From: Aquimarina agarilytica ZC1
Lineage (GTDB): Bacteria; Bacteroidota; Bacteroidia; Flavobacteriales; Flavobacteriaceae
Direction of reading: 5' to 3'
Length of the DNA: 64,000 nucleotides
Assembly: GCF_000255455.1 (NCBI RefSeq)
Contig: NZ_JH621251.1
Location: 62,001 to 126,000 of the forward strand
Numbering within the stretch: the first letter of the stretch is position 1; each line of letters opens with the position of its first letter. The notes beneath the pieces are model-generated. The model saw only the letters and a program-made list of their open reading frames with translations, ran no database searches and had not been told where the DNA came from. Position numbers and translations under genes: made by a program. Shown one piece after another: positions 8,956-16,947 of the stretch.

Positions 8956-8984
8956 TAATACGTTACAATTTAATGATTGTTGCA
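8956..8984 (-). promoter_or_regulatory. ECF-like promoter upstream of the 8391-8936 sigma gene
   Basis: On the minus strand TGCAAC is followed after 16 bases by CGTATTA. This matches the general ECF layout AAC - 16/17 bases - CGT and lies directly before the sigma gene, which suggests self-activation. No typical TAnnTTTG box is seen at this spot. Prediction only. Confidence 0.45.
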
Positions 8985-9037
8985 AAAAATAAAAAAAAAT
9001 CTTTGAAATAGTATAAATAAAGTTTGTTACCAACCAA

Positions 9038-9070
9038 AAACACCTGAATTGTTCAATAATTCAGGTGTTT
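9038..9070 (-). terminator. terminator after the Ohr gene
   Basis: Perfect 13-bp stem (AAACACCTGAATT and its complement) with a 7-base loop. On the minus strand it runs into TTTTTGG. It lies 24 bases past the stop of the Ohr gene. Confidence 0.75.
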
Positions 9071-9093
9071 TAGTATTGCATCTTCTTTTTAGA

Positions 9094-9519
9094 CTATTCG
9101 TCTAATAATAAATTTAATGTAACGTCAATATTATCCTCAGTGGCACGTGAATAGGGACAAACTTCATGTGCTTCATTAATCAAAGCTTCCCCTTGATCCA
9201 CAGAAACACCTGGAATATAAGTATCTAAAATTACTGCCAATTGAAAATCCCCTTCTTCATTTTTACCTAATGATACTTCGGCTGTAACCGAAAAATTACC
9301 TAAATCAATCTTTTGCTGATCAGCAACATGTTGTAATGCACTTCCGTAGCATGATGAATATCCCATAGCAAATAATTGCTCGGGATTTGTTCCACTACCA
9401 CTATTACCACCTAACTCTTTCGGCACACTTAAATCTAATGACAATTTACCATCAGCTGTTGTGGCTTTTCCTGCTCTACCTCCAGCTGTTGTAGCTGATG
9501 TTGTATACAATGTTTTCAT
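9094..9519 (-). CDS. organic hydroperoxide resistance protein, Ohr/OsmC family
   Basis: Thiol peroxidase that reduces organic hydroperoxides in the cytoplasm. 141 residues, the family size. The two catalytic cysteines are visible: C57 in GYSSCYGSAL and C121 in EVCPYSRAT. The conserved Arg (R15) and Glu (E47) that organise the active site are also present. It ends at a strong hairpin terminator. The gene for a 75-residue protein lies 15 bases upstream and could be co-transcribed. No OhrR regulator is in the window. Confidence 0.92.
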   Translation of the reverse strand: MKTLYTTSATTAGGRAGKATTADGKLSLDLSVPKELGGNSGSGTNPEQLFAMGYSSCYGSALQHVADQQKIDLGNFSVTAEVSLGKNEEGDFQLAVILDTYIPGVSVDQGEALINEAHEVCPYSRATEDNIDVTLNLLLDE

Positions 9520-9534
9520 TTTAAACTAATTTAG

Positions 9535-9762
9535 TTAATTATTATAACGTTCAATTTCTCGATCATAAAAGGTACTTGCTGCTTCGACAATTATTTGCGA
9601 TTCTTGTAACAATTCTTCTTCATCATTTTTGTCAAATTCTTCCAGCCATTCCACCTCATCATCAACAAGGTTAATTATACAACGGGGAAACTCGGTATGA
9701 ATTACAAAAATGGCATCGGGATAATCAGTATTATCACCTAATAAAAATTTGGGAAATTCCAT
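9535..9762 (-). CDS. small acidic hypothetical protein
   Basis: 75 residues, strongly acidic (for example VDDEVEWLEEFDKNDEEELL at about 33-52), with no signal peptide or membrane helix. I recognise it only as a type of small conserved flavobacterial protein of unknown function. It is placed 15 bases upstream of the Ohr gene on the same strand. Coding is supported by its plausible composition and the lack of any competing frame. Confidence 0.6.
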   Translation of the reverse strand: MEFPKFLLGDNTDYPDAIFVIHTEFPRCIINLVDDEVEWLEEFDKNDEEELLQESQIIVEAASTFYDREIERYNN

Positions 9763-9844
9763 TCTACTTTTGAAGTTTATTAAATATACTAAATAAATAC
9801 TTTTCTCTAGATTTTCTTTAAAACGATTTGTTTATTAAATTCAT

Positions 9845-12370
9845 TTACCAAAAAACACGTAAGCTTAGGTTGGGAGTAATCCCTAAAGCTTCATAATTTA
9901 AGGTAAGAAAGTCCTTTGATATGCTACCTGGTGTCGATCTAAATTCACGATTTATAATTGATTTTCTATTATAAATATTAAGTACCGAAAACCCTAACTG
10001 ATACCTAAAACTATCTGAGAATTTAAAATTATACAACATGGATGCGTCTAGCTTATGATAGACTGGCAAATTATCTTCATTAAGGTTTTTTAAATCAATA
10101 CCATCACCCGTCAACACTACAGAATCAGAATCTGTAGCAGCCTTACCTGTGTGCCACAACCAACTTAATGAGAATTGAAATTTTTTATACTGATAAAAAT
10201 GCAACCATTTGAAGGTATGATCTATGTTTAAATTGGCCGTGAAAAATTTATTATCGTTTAAATCTTCAAATTTATTTTTTTGATTTGTGTAACTATAACT
10301 TACCCAAGAGGCATAATTTTTATACTTCTTTTTAACAAACATTTCGACCCCCTCTACATTATTTAGTCCTAAAATTAACCGTTGACTATCTGGCGTTAAA
10401 AAACCTGTGGTTAATGAGGTAACATTATTTGTTCTTTTAATGTAACTATCAAACTCTATAAACCAAGTTTTAGTTTTATACGTAGCTCCAAATGATACTT
10501 GCCTTGTTCTTAATACATCAAATTCATTATCCGTAACTCGCCACAATTGATTTTCAAGAGACAAACTACTCACAACCGATTCTTGAATTTGAGTTATAGC
10601 TTGACTTCTTAATGAAAAAGAAGTATTTACATTTACATTAGGCAACACGGGTACTTCTAAATACAACCTGGGTTCAATAAACACATCATTAGTTATGGAA
10701 TAAAAATTTCCACGAACACCCATTTGTAACAAAAATTTATTTTTTGATTTTATCTCATATTGAGAAAATACACTATGAGTATCTAATTCACTTTTTTCTT
10801 CATCTTTGACTACCGAAATACTAAAAAATCTACTCCTTAATGCAAATCGGATATTCGTTTTGGAATATTCATACCCCAACTGTAAACTTGATTGTTTTCC
10901 TAATTTTAGTACTCCAAAAGTTTGTGCTCCTATATCATTTATAAAATTTTGCTTACTATCTTCTTTTTCTGAGGAAGCTATGTCATCTTCTATATTACTA
11001 AATGTATAATCTAATGCATAATTCGACAAATTAACCTTAGTACTTTGCGAAAACCTATCACTATACCTTCTCTTCCATTGTATATTGTAACCTTCATTTT
11101 CAGTAATTAATTCATCAGAAAACATGATATTCCCAGTACTACTATCAAAACTTAAATCATTTTTTGTAACTAAAGCATTTACTTGTAAATCATCTTTTTC
11201 CGAAAGTTTACCTTGTATACTAAAACTATAATCTACAAAATAAAAGCTATTTGTGTTGTTTGAAGATGACTCATTAATTTTAGTATTCTGAAATACGCGC
11301 TCTGCCATTTGCTTATAGGTGGGTGATTCCCATAAATCATTAAAGGACCTTCTGCCTGCTATTTCAATTGATAATCGATCTTTAATTATTGGAACTCTAG
11401 CAAAAGCATCTGCATGTATCAAATTTGTACCTATACCTCCTTCGAATTTTGAAGCTACCTTTTGAGAGGATTTTAAATCTATAACTCCTGCTACTCGATC
11501 TCCAAATTGTGCATTAACTCCTTTACTATAAAAATCAATTTCTTTTATTAAATATGGATTAAATGAAGATATTAAACCAAAAAAATGACCTTGATTATAG
11601 CTTTTTATCCCATTCCACAATACTAAATTTTGATCCGGTGTACCACCACGAACACTAAGCCTAGAAGCAGTTTCAAATGGACTTTGTACTCCGGGTATAT
11701 GCTGTAAACTTTGCATTACATCTGGCTCAGTTAGTCCTGCTATTACACTAAACTTTTTGGGGGTGAACATTATTTTTTGGAATTTTTTATCAACACCCTT
11801 TGTCAAATATTGCCACAGATTTACTTCCTTTAACTCTTGATGATAAATAGAAAAAAATAGGTCTGGACATTTCTCTTTAAAAAGTTCACTTGCCTTTTTT
11901 TTCTCCAAGACACTGGCATTGAATTCAAAAACTAAGGAACTGTTGTAAGGTACTTGTATTTCAAAAAAACCATTTTGATCACTATAAGTTTGCTTTAAAT
12001 TAAATACCGAACTTATACTTATACCACTTTGGATTTTCCTATCTAATCTAGTTATACCACATATTGTAATCATGTCATCATCTAAAAATGGTCGAATGAC
12101 TACTTTTTTATCTTCTACAAATTCAAAACGTAAATGAACTTGCTTTTCTAATGAACTTATTATTTTGGTTAGATTATCGGAATTTATAGGTTTTACACTT
12201 TTACCTACATAAGAATCTATATATGTGAATTTTAAGTCAAACTTACTTTCTAGAGTTTGGATATATTCTTTCAGAATGACAGTTTCAAGATCATTTTCCT
12301 GAGCTCGAACATTCATTACAAAACAAAATAACGTGCACAAGCACAATACCCAAAACTTTTTTTGACTCAT
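9845..12370 (-). CDS. TonB-dependent outer-membrane receptor with STN-like signalling domain
   Basis: 841 residues. Signal peptide at 1-23 (ending VRAQ), then an STN-like domain at about 28-95 that in FecA-type receptors contacts FecR. A carboxypeptidase-D regulatory-like beta-sandwich follows at about 100-175, then a plug domain at about 215-300 containing GGTPDQNLVLWNGIK and FGDRVAGVIDLKS, and a beta-barrel to a terminal aromatic (LSLRVFW). It directly abuts fecR upstream: the ATG at 12370 touches the fecR stop at 12371. It is therefore the third gene of a sigma - FecR - receptor operon. The ligand cannot be read from the sequence and no SusD-type partner is adjacent. Confidence 0.88.
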   Translation of the reverse strand: MSQKKFWVLCLCTLFCFVMNVRAQENDLETVILKEYIQTLESKFDLKFTYIDSYVGKSVKPINSDNLTKIISSLEKQVHLRFEFVEDKKVVIRPFLDDDMITICGITRLDRKIQSGISISSVFNLKQTYSDQNGFFEIQVPYNSSLVFEFNASVLEKKKASELFKEKCPDLFFSIYHQELKEVNLWQYLTKGVDKKFQKIMFTPKKFSVIAGLTEPDVMQSLQHIPGVQSPFETASRLSVRGGTPDQNLVLWNGIKSYNQGHFFGLISSFNPYLIKEIDFYSKGVNAQFGDRVAGVIDLKSSQKVASKFEGGIGTNLIHADAFARVPIIKDRLSIEIAGRRSFNDLWESPTYKQMAERVFQNTKINESSSNNTNSFYFVDYSFSIQGKLSEKDDLQVNALVTKNDLSFDSSTGNIMFSDELITENEGYNIQWKRRYSDRFSQSTKVNLSNYALDYTFSNIEDDIASSEKEDSKQNFINDIGAQTFGVLKLGKQSSLQLGYEYSKTNIRFALRSRFFSISVVKDEEKSELDTHSVFSQYEIKSKNKFLLQMGVRGNFYSITNDVFIEPRLYLEVPVLPNVNVNTSFSLRSQAITQIQESVVSSLSLENQLWRVTDNEFDVLRTRQVSFGATYKTKTWFIEFDSYIKRTNNVTSLTTGFLTPDSQRLILGLNNVEGVEMFVKKKYKNYASWVSYSYTNQKNKFEDLNDNKFFTANLNIDHTFKWLHFYQYKKFQFSLSWLWHTGKAATDSDSVVLTGDGIDLKNLNEDNLPVYHKLDASMLYNFKFSDSFRYQLGFSVLNIYNRKSIINREFRSTPGSISKDFLTLNYEALGITPNLSLRVFW

Positions 12371-13300
12371 TTATTTTTTCACTTGGCGTAAAATACGAAT
12401 TTCTTTATCAGAAACAAATTCATATTTTACTCCCAAGGTACCAAATACCATATATAATGCCTTATTTAAATCTTTATTAGAAAAACTTCCTGTAAAAACA
12501 ACATCACTGCTAATTGACTCCATGTTAAGCACTTTAACACCATACTGACGCTGTAATGACGTAATCACATGGCTTACTGGTACTCCATTAAAAAGTGTTT
12601 CGTTTGTTGTTGTCCAACTTGGAGCTAAAGCCTCAAAATTCCATTGTTTTCCTTTATCCTTATATAGTTGATAAGCATTTCCTTTAGTTAAAATCACTTC
12701 CCCCTCATTTGTAGTAACACTCACTCTACCTTCAAAGCACTTTACAATCAATAAATCATCATTTATAGTGTTTACAGTAAACTGTGTTCCCAACACCTGA
12801 ACTGTTCCAATAGTAGTTTTAACACTAAATTTCTCTCCTTTTTTAACCTTAAAATAGGCCTCTCCGTCTAATTGAACTTGTCTATTACTATTATCCCATT
12901 GTCCCTTATCAACTTTAGCTGAAGCCATTCCATTCAAAATAACAGTAGATCCGTCTGGTAAAGTAATATTTTTATGTTCTGCAATACCACTTTCATATAC
13001 AGTATCTGAAAAGTTAAATGTATATAAACCTATAGCCAATATTAGACAAGCTGCAACTGCTCCAACCCATTTGTAAAGCGAAATTACTTTAGTCTTTTTA
13101 GGGGTATTGATTCTATTTTTCAGTTTCGAAAACGCTTCGATTTCATCATAATCTGAAAAAGACATGTTCGATGTGACTTTATTAATCCTAACATATTCCT
13201 CATAATGCGGATGCAACTCAAAATCAGCTAGTTGATCTGGTGTTAATTCACCCGATAACCATTTCGCTAAAAAAGTTTCGTCAAGTTTGTTATCTTTCAT
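12371..13300 (-). CDS. FecR-family anti-sigma/signal transducer
   Basis: About 309 residues. It couples ligand occupancy of the neighbouring TonB receptor to the adjacent ECF sigma factor. An N-terminal cytoplasmic segment contains FLAKWLSGELTPDQLADF. It is followed by one transmembrane helix (YKWVGAVAACLILAIGLYTF), the FecR beta domain (ITLPDGSTVILNGMASAKV, GTQFTVN) and a C-terminal DUF4974-type domain. A longer frame to 13387 exists, but ATG 13300 (MKDNKLDE) gives the usual FecR start and leaves the promoter-like element at 13320-13354 outside the coding region. Confidence 0.93.
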   Translation of the reverse strand: MKDNKLDETFLAKWLSGELTPDQLADFELHPHYEEYVRINKVTSNMSFSDYDEIEAFSKLKNRINTPKKTKVISLYKWVGAVAACLILAIGLYTFNFSDTVYESGIAEHKNITLPDGSTVILNGMASAKVDKGQWDNSNRQVQLDGEAYFKVKKGEKFSVKTTIGTVQVLGTQFTVNTINDDLLIVKCFEGRVSVTTNEGEVILTKGNAYQLYKDKGKQWNFEALAPSWTTTNETLFNGVPVSHVITSLQRQYGVKVLNMESISSDVVFTGSFSNKDLNKALYMVFGTLGVKYEFVSDKEIRILRQVKK

Positions 13301-13319
13301 AATTATAAGCTCTATACAA

Positions 13320-13354
13320 TTAATACGCTTATTGCTAAGATTTACCCTACCCCC
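13320..13354 (-). promoter_or_regulatory. bipartite promoter-like element before fecR
   Basis: On the minus strand a GGGGTAGGGTAAATC block (13339-13353 region) is followed by TAAGCGTATTAA (13320-13331). The same pair in the same order occurs at 14038-14070 before the divergent lipoprotein gene. A G-rich -35-like part and a CGT-containing -10-like part suggest recognition by the local ECF sigma factor. Confidence 0.55.
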
Positions 13355-13439
13355 TTGTAAATTTTTTTTCTTACAATAATCGAGCATTTACCCCTTTAGC
13401 ATCTGTTTTTCAGAGACAAGCATATTATACTTATCTATT

Positions 13440-13964
13440 TTAAATATCTCCAATTTCTGATCTTACTTTCAATAATGCTTTGTGCATTAGTTTTTCAACT
13501 GCTTTTACAGATACTCCTGATAGTTCGGCAATCTCCTTATATGTTTTTTTCTCTATCCGACTTAACATAAATACCTGACGTTGTCTATCAGGTAAATTCG
13601 CAATAATACGCTTTACCTTTTCTTTAAACTCTGTTTCTTCCATTAAGAACTCTGGAGATTCACTTGTGACAATATCATTTTGATGCATCACAATATTTTG
13701 ATGCTTAAATTTTACCTGATCATGTCTCTTGGTACTTATTCCTAAATTAATGGCAATTTTGTATAAATAACTTTTGGCTGTTTCAGGGTTAACTTTATCA
13801 CAATTTTTCCAAAGTTTAACAAAAGCTTCTTGCACCAAGTCTTCTGCCAAATCCATTTCTCCAAATTTCACAAACAAAAAATTCCTTAAAGCTCTAGCTT
13901 GAGCTTTAAAAAACAATTCGTAAGTCCGGTCTCCACACAAGGAAGTTTCTTTTGAATTTTGCAT
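13440..13964 (-). CDS. ECF-type (FecI-like) RNA polymerase sigma factor
   Basis: 174 residues, with sigma region 2 (about 20-60, FLFVKFGEMDLAEDLVQEAFVKLWKNC split over core helices) and sigma region 4 with helix-turn-helix (about 115-165, LPDRQRQVFMLSRIEKKTYKEIAELSGVS). It lies about 140 bases upstream of fecR and is the head of the sigma - FecR - TonB receptor set. It probably transcribes fecR-receptor and possibly the divergent lipoprotein gene, because both carry the same upstream element. Confidence 0.93.
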   Translation of the reverse strand: MQNSKETSLCGDRTYELFFKAQARALRNFLFVKFGEMDLAEDLVQEAFVKLWKNCDKVNPETAKSYLYKIAINLGISTKRHDQVKFKHQNIVMHQNDIVTSESPEFLMEETEFKEKVKRIIANLPDRQRQVFMLSRIEKKTYKEIAELSGVSVKAVEKLMHKALLKVRSEIGDI

Positions 13965-14037
13965 TAAAAATTATTTACAGAAGCCAAAAGTAATTTTTTT
14001 TTTATATTCATTCTCGTCAAAAAAATTATTTTTATTA

Positions 14038-14070
14038 GGGGTAGGGTAAATCGTACTCTAAGCGTTTTAA
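14038..14070 (+). promoter_or_regulatory. bipartite promoter-like element before the divergent lipoprotein gene
   Basis: GGGGTAGGGTAAATC (14038-14052) then TAAGCGTTTTAA (14059-14070). The first block is identical over 15 bases and the second 11 of 12 to the element before fecR. It points toward the gene at 14205, 135 bases downstream. Confidence 0.5.
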
Positions 14071-14204
14071 GATTAAGTAAACAACTAACATAAATTCCAT
14101 GTTTTCTAACGTAAATGTTACCAAAAAAATCTCATTTACTATTAAATACTAGAACATTTCTGTTATTAGTTCAAATAATTAATATATTGCATATTTAAGA
14201 TCAA

Positions 14205-15437
14205 TTGAAAAAACAACATTACTACATATCGCTTATTTTTTTCATGCTTCTTTTAGGCTGTGTTTCTGAAGAAGGTACTTTTGAGGAAGACATCATGTCA
14301 CCTACAAAAACTTCATTTGCACCCACCATGTTTGATTACCTTTATAATCTATCGGGTAATTGCTTTGAATTAGAATTCCCTTTGAGCGTGTTTACTAACA
14401 CAGGAATGCTTATTACCTTTTTGGATCAAAATGGTGTTAATGAATTTAAAAATACTCAAAACTCAAATTTCTTTATCGAAGGTATCACCTTCCCTTTTTC
14501 TGTTACTTTAGATGAAGCATCTTCCTTAACTATAAGAGATAATAATGATTTTTCTAACTTACTAACTACATGCTCCGTACCCTCATTTAGTATGATTTTA
14601 TCACAAGGTATTGTTAGTTGTTTTGATTATGAATATCCTTTACAGGTTACATCAACTTTAGACCAAAGTAACTCTAGAGCTGTTAATAATTCAATAGATT
14701 TTCTTGACTTTTTAACTGATTTAAATTTTTCACAAATAACCCTTGATTACCCTGTCACTACAGATACAGGAATAACAATTAACAATCAATTTGAGCATTT
14801 TAATGCTTTAAGAAACAATTGCAAAGTAATTATTACGCCTATAGACGAAAATGATGATTGTCCTGATTTATTTGATTTTGACATTGAATACACAAAGCCT
14901 CAAGTAAATAACACTACCTATACTTTTACATTAAACATATTGGATGACCATACACCAACAAAAATAGAGTGGTTAATTAATGATCAAATTATAGAAGGTG
15001 AAACGGAGACAACATTAGCATATGATATTATTAAAAATGGCGTATACAATGCATGCGCTAAGCTAACTTTTTCTGGATGTACAGAAGTTGTTGAGGTGTG
15101 CCAAATCCCGCCTCTTTTTGTAATCGATATTAATGAATTTTGTAGCCCTAACGTAGAATTAAAAGTTGAAAAAAGCAGCCTTAATCCTGCCGAATACAAT
15201 TTTAAAGCTATTTATAGATCTATTGACCATGATGATATCACCTACACATGGACGATAGACAATGGCATTACTTTAAATAGTACTCCTATTACAGAAACAT
15301 CTAACGAACTTACTTACACTTTTTCCAAAGCAGAAACAAATAGAATATGTGTTACCGTAAATAACCCTAGTTGTTTTAGCGATGACGACATAATTACAGA
15401 CTGTAAAATAATTACTATTAATGATGAAGACTTATAG
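14205..15437 (+). CDS. lipoprotein with two duplicated modules and PKD-like domains
   Basis: 410 residues beginning with TTG at 14205; an in-frame stop at 14196 rules out anything upstream, and the first internal ATG would destroy the signal peptide. A lipoprotein signal ends in LLLGC (Cys 19). Two similar ~90-residue modules follow (near 50-120 with CFELEFPLSV and near 130-205 with CFDYEYPLQV). Two PKD-like Ig domains end the protein (about 225-300 and 310-405, with YTWTIDNG). No enzyme motif is seen. It is divergent from the sigma/FecR/receptor operon and shares its promoter-like element, so a surface partner of that receptor is a reasonable inference. Confidence 0.75.
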   Translation: MKKQHYYISLIFFMLLLGCVSEEGTFEEDIMSPTKTSFAPTMFDYLYNLSGNCFELEFPLSVFTNTGMLITFLDQNGVNEFKNTQNSNFFIEGITFPFSVTLDEASSLTIRDNNDFSNLLTTCSVPSFSMILSQGIVSCFDYEYPLQVTSTLDQSNSRAVNNSIDFLDFLTDLNFSQITLDYPVTTDTGITINNQFEHFNALRNNCKVIITPIDENDDCPDLFDFDIEYTKPQVNNTTYTFTLNILDDHTPTKIEWLINDQIIEGETETTLAYDIIKNGVYNACAKLTFSGCTEVVEVCQIPPLFVIDINEFCSPNVELKVEKSSLNPAEYNFKAIYRSIDHDDITYTWTIDNGITLNSTPITETSNELTYTFSKAETNRICVTVNNPSCFSDDDIITDCKIITINDEDL

Positions 15438-15738
15438 TCTTTAGCATCATCAATTATTCTCGATTCACTTAATTACAATATGTAAGCTTATACATAAACT
15501 CCTTTTTTGATTACACTTTACTAATTAGTGATAATCGTATTAAACTATGTAATAAAGACAGCATATCCATCTTTAAAAAGGTTCAAAAAAGTAATATTAG
15601 CCAAAAAGGCTAACTATTCTACTACCAATAGAATAATAATCTTTTTATTCATGTAATTCAGTTTTAATTGACTTATTAAAAAAAATTAGGGTTTTTAAAT
15701 ACTGTGGTGTTATAGTAATTGTAATTAAAAATAATACC
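15438..15738. other. intergenic stretch without a recognised gene
   Basis: AT-rich spacer of about 300 bases between two lipoprotein genes. Only a weak 7-bp hairpin (15615-15635, TATTCTA / TAGAATA) is seen, followed by a short T run, possibly the end of the 14205 transcript. Confidence 0.4.
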
Positions 15739-16698
15739 ATGAAAACTATTTCAAGATTATCACAACTTCTAACTTTATTGTTATTAACACTATTGCTAAG
15801 CTGTAGTAACGATGATGACACTTCTACAATCCTCCCTTCTGGAGAAACAGAAAAAATAGCTACTGAAATTAAGTTTCAAGAATTTCCAGATATCAACAAA
15901 CTATATGTTGGAAAAGGAAATAAAAATTCGGATACTGTTATTATATTCGAACAAGGAGGTCCTTCAATCGAATTAAGTTTATACTGTTTAGAAAATGTAA
16001 ATACTGATAATCCAGAAGAAAACAACGACTTAGCAGATCATTTAGTTGATTATTACCGCGTTTATGCACATCAAGCATTAAGCTTTGATAAAAAAAACAA
16101 TAAAAAAGACAAAATAAATAAACAAGAAGCTCTTAGGCTTAGAGAATTGAATGCAGACATACTAAATGCACTTATTACACAATTTAAAAATAACGGCAAA
16201 ACAGTAATCGTTATAGGGCACTCATATGGCGGCTTTGTGATCCAACAATACCTTTCAAAGTTTGGAAACAAAAAAGCTGATAAATTTATCATTATGGCAT
16301 CTAGATTAAATATGGATTTACAAATAAGCGAAAGTTGGAAAAAAATAACCCCAAATCACTTTGACATTGATGGTAAAACCATTCTTCCTTATAAGGAAGA
16401 AAAAGAAGATTTAACTGATCCCGAATCTCCTCAAAATGCTCCTTTGATTTTTAGTTTAGGTGGTTACCATGTTGAAGAACGATTTACAGAAACTATCAAA
16501 ATTACTAGCATTGAAAACCTTTTATATGTGCATGCTTTAAACGACCAACAAACAGGACGATTATCTATAGAGGAACTCCATTTTTTAAACCAACGTAATT
16601 CAAAAATTATTGAAATCCCAAATACTACCGAAGACGGTCATTCCGCTCCTTTTATTGAACCTTATGCATCACAAATTTCAGATTTCATTAATAAATAA
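15739..16698 (+). CDS. lipoprotein alpha/beta hydrolase
   Basis: 319 residues. A lipoprotein signal ends in LLLSC (Cys 22) followed by an acidic SNDDDTS linker. The nucleophile elbow is GHSYGG with Ser 162. A later ALNDQ supplies a candidate Asp and EDGHSAPF near the C-terminus a candidate His, completing a hydrolase triad. Substrate is unknown; family members include esterases and peptidases. Lys-rich, Asn-rich composition is like its neighbours. It appears to be transcribed alone. Confidence 0.75.
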   Translation: MKTISRLSQLLTLLLLTLLLSCSNDDDTSTILPSGETEKIATEIKFQEFPDINKLYVGKGNKNSDTVIIFEQGGPSIELSLYCLENVNTDNPEENNDLADHLVDYYRVYAHQALSFDKKNNKKDKINKQEALRLRELNADILNALITQFKNNGKTVIVIGHSYGGFVIQQYLSKFGNKKADKFIIMASRLNMDLQISESWKKITPNHFDIDGKTILPYKEEKEDLTDPESPQNAPLIFSLGGYHVEERFTETIKITSIENLLYVHALNDQQTGRLSIEELHFLNQRNSKIIEIPNTTEDGHSAPFIEPYASQISDFINK

Positions 16699-16908
16699 AT
16701 CGAATTCATTAATTTTCAGATAGGTAACTAAAGCCAGGTGTATACCCTAATTTAAACTTTAAGAAATTGAGATCAAATCAAACCGCCTCTTTTGACCAAA
16801 ATTAAGAAACCACTTATATTTAAAGTAGTTCACCTCTTATTAATATAATTTTAACGCATTTTTCCGGTTAAAAAATATAATATCTAGTCTTTTTAAAATA
16901 AACTAAAA

Positions 16909-16916
16909 TATATTTG
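16909..16916 (+). promoter_or_regulatory. -7 box TATATTTG before the DUF5686 gene
   Basis: Full match to TAnnTTTG, 31 bases upstream of the start codon. No perfect -33 TTG is seen at the usual distance. Confidence 0.45.
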
Positions 16917-16947
16917 CCAGAATTTACCGAATATAGAATTTACAAGC

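Noticed and set aside
15615-15635. Hairpin TATTCTA / TAGAATA as a terminator
   Set aside because: Only seven A-T-rich base pairs and a weak T tract, so not called as a terminator.
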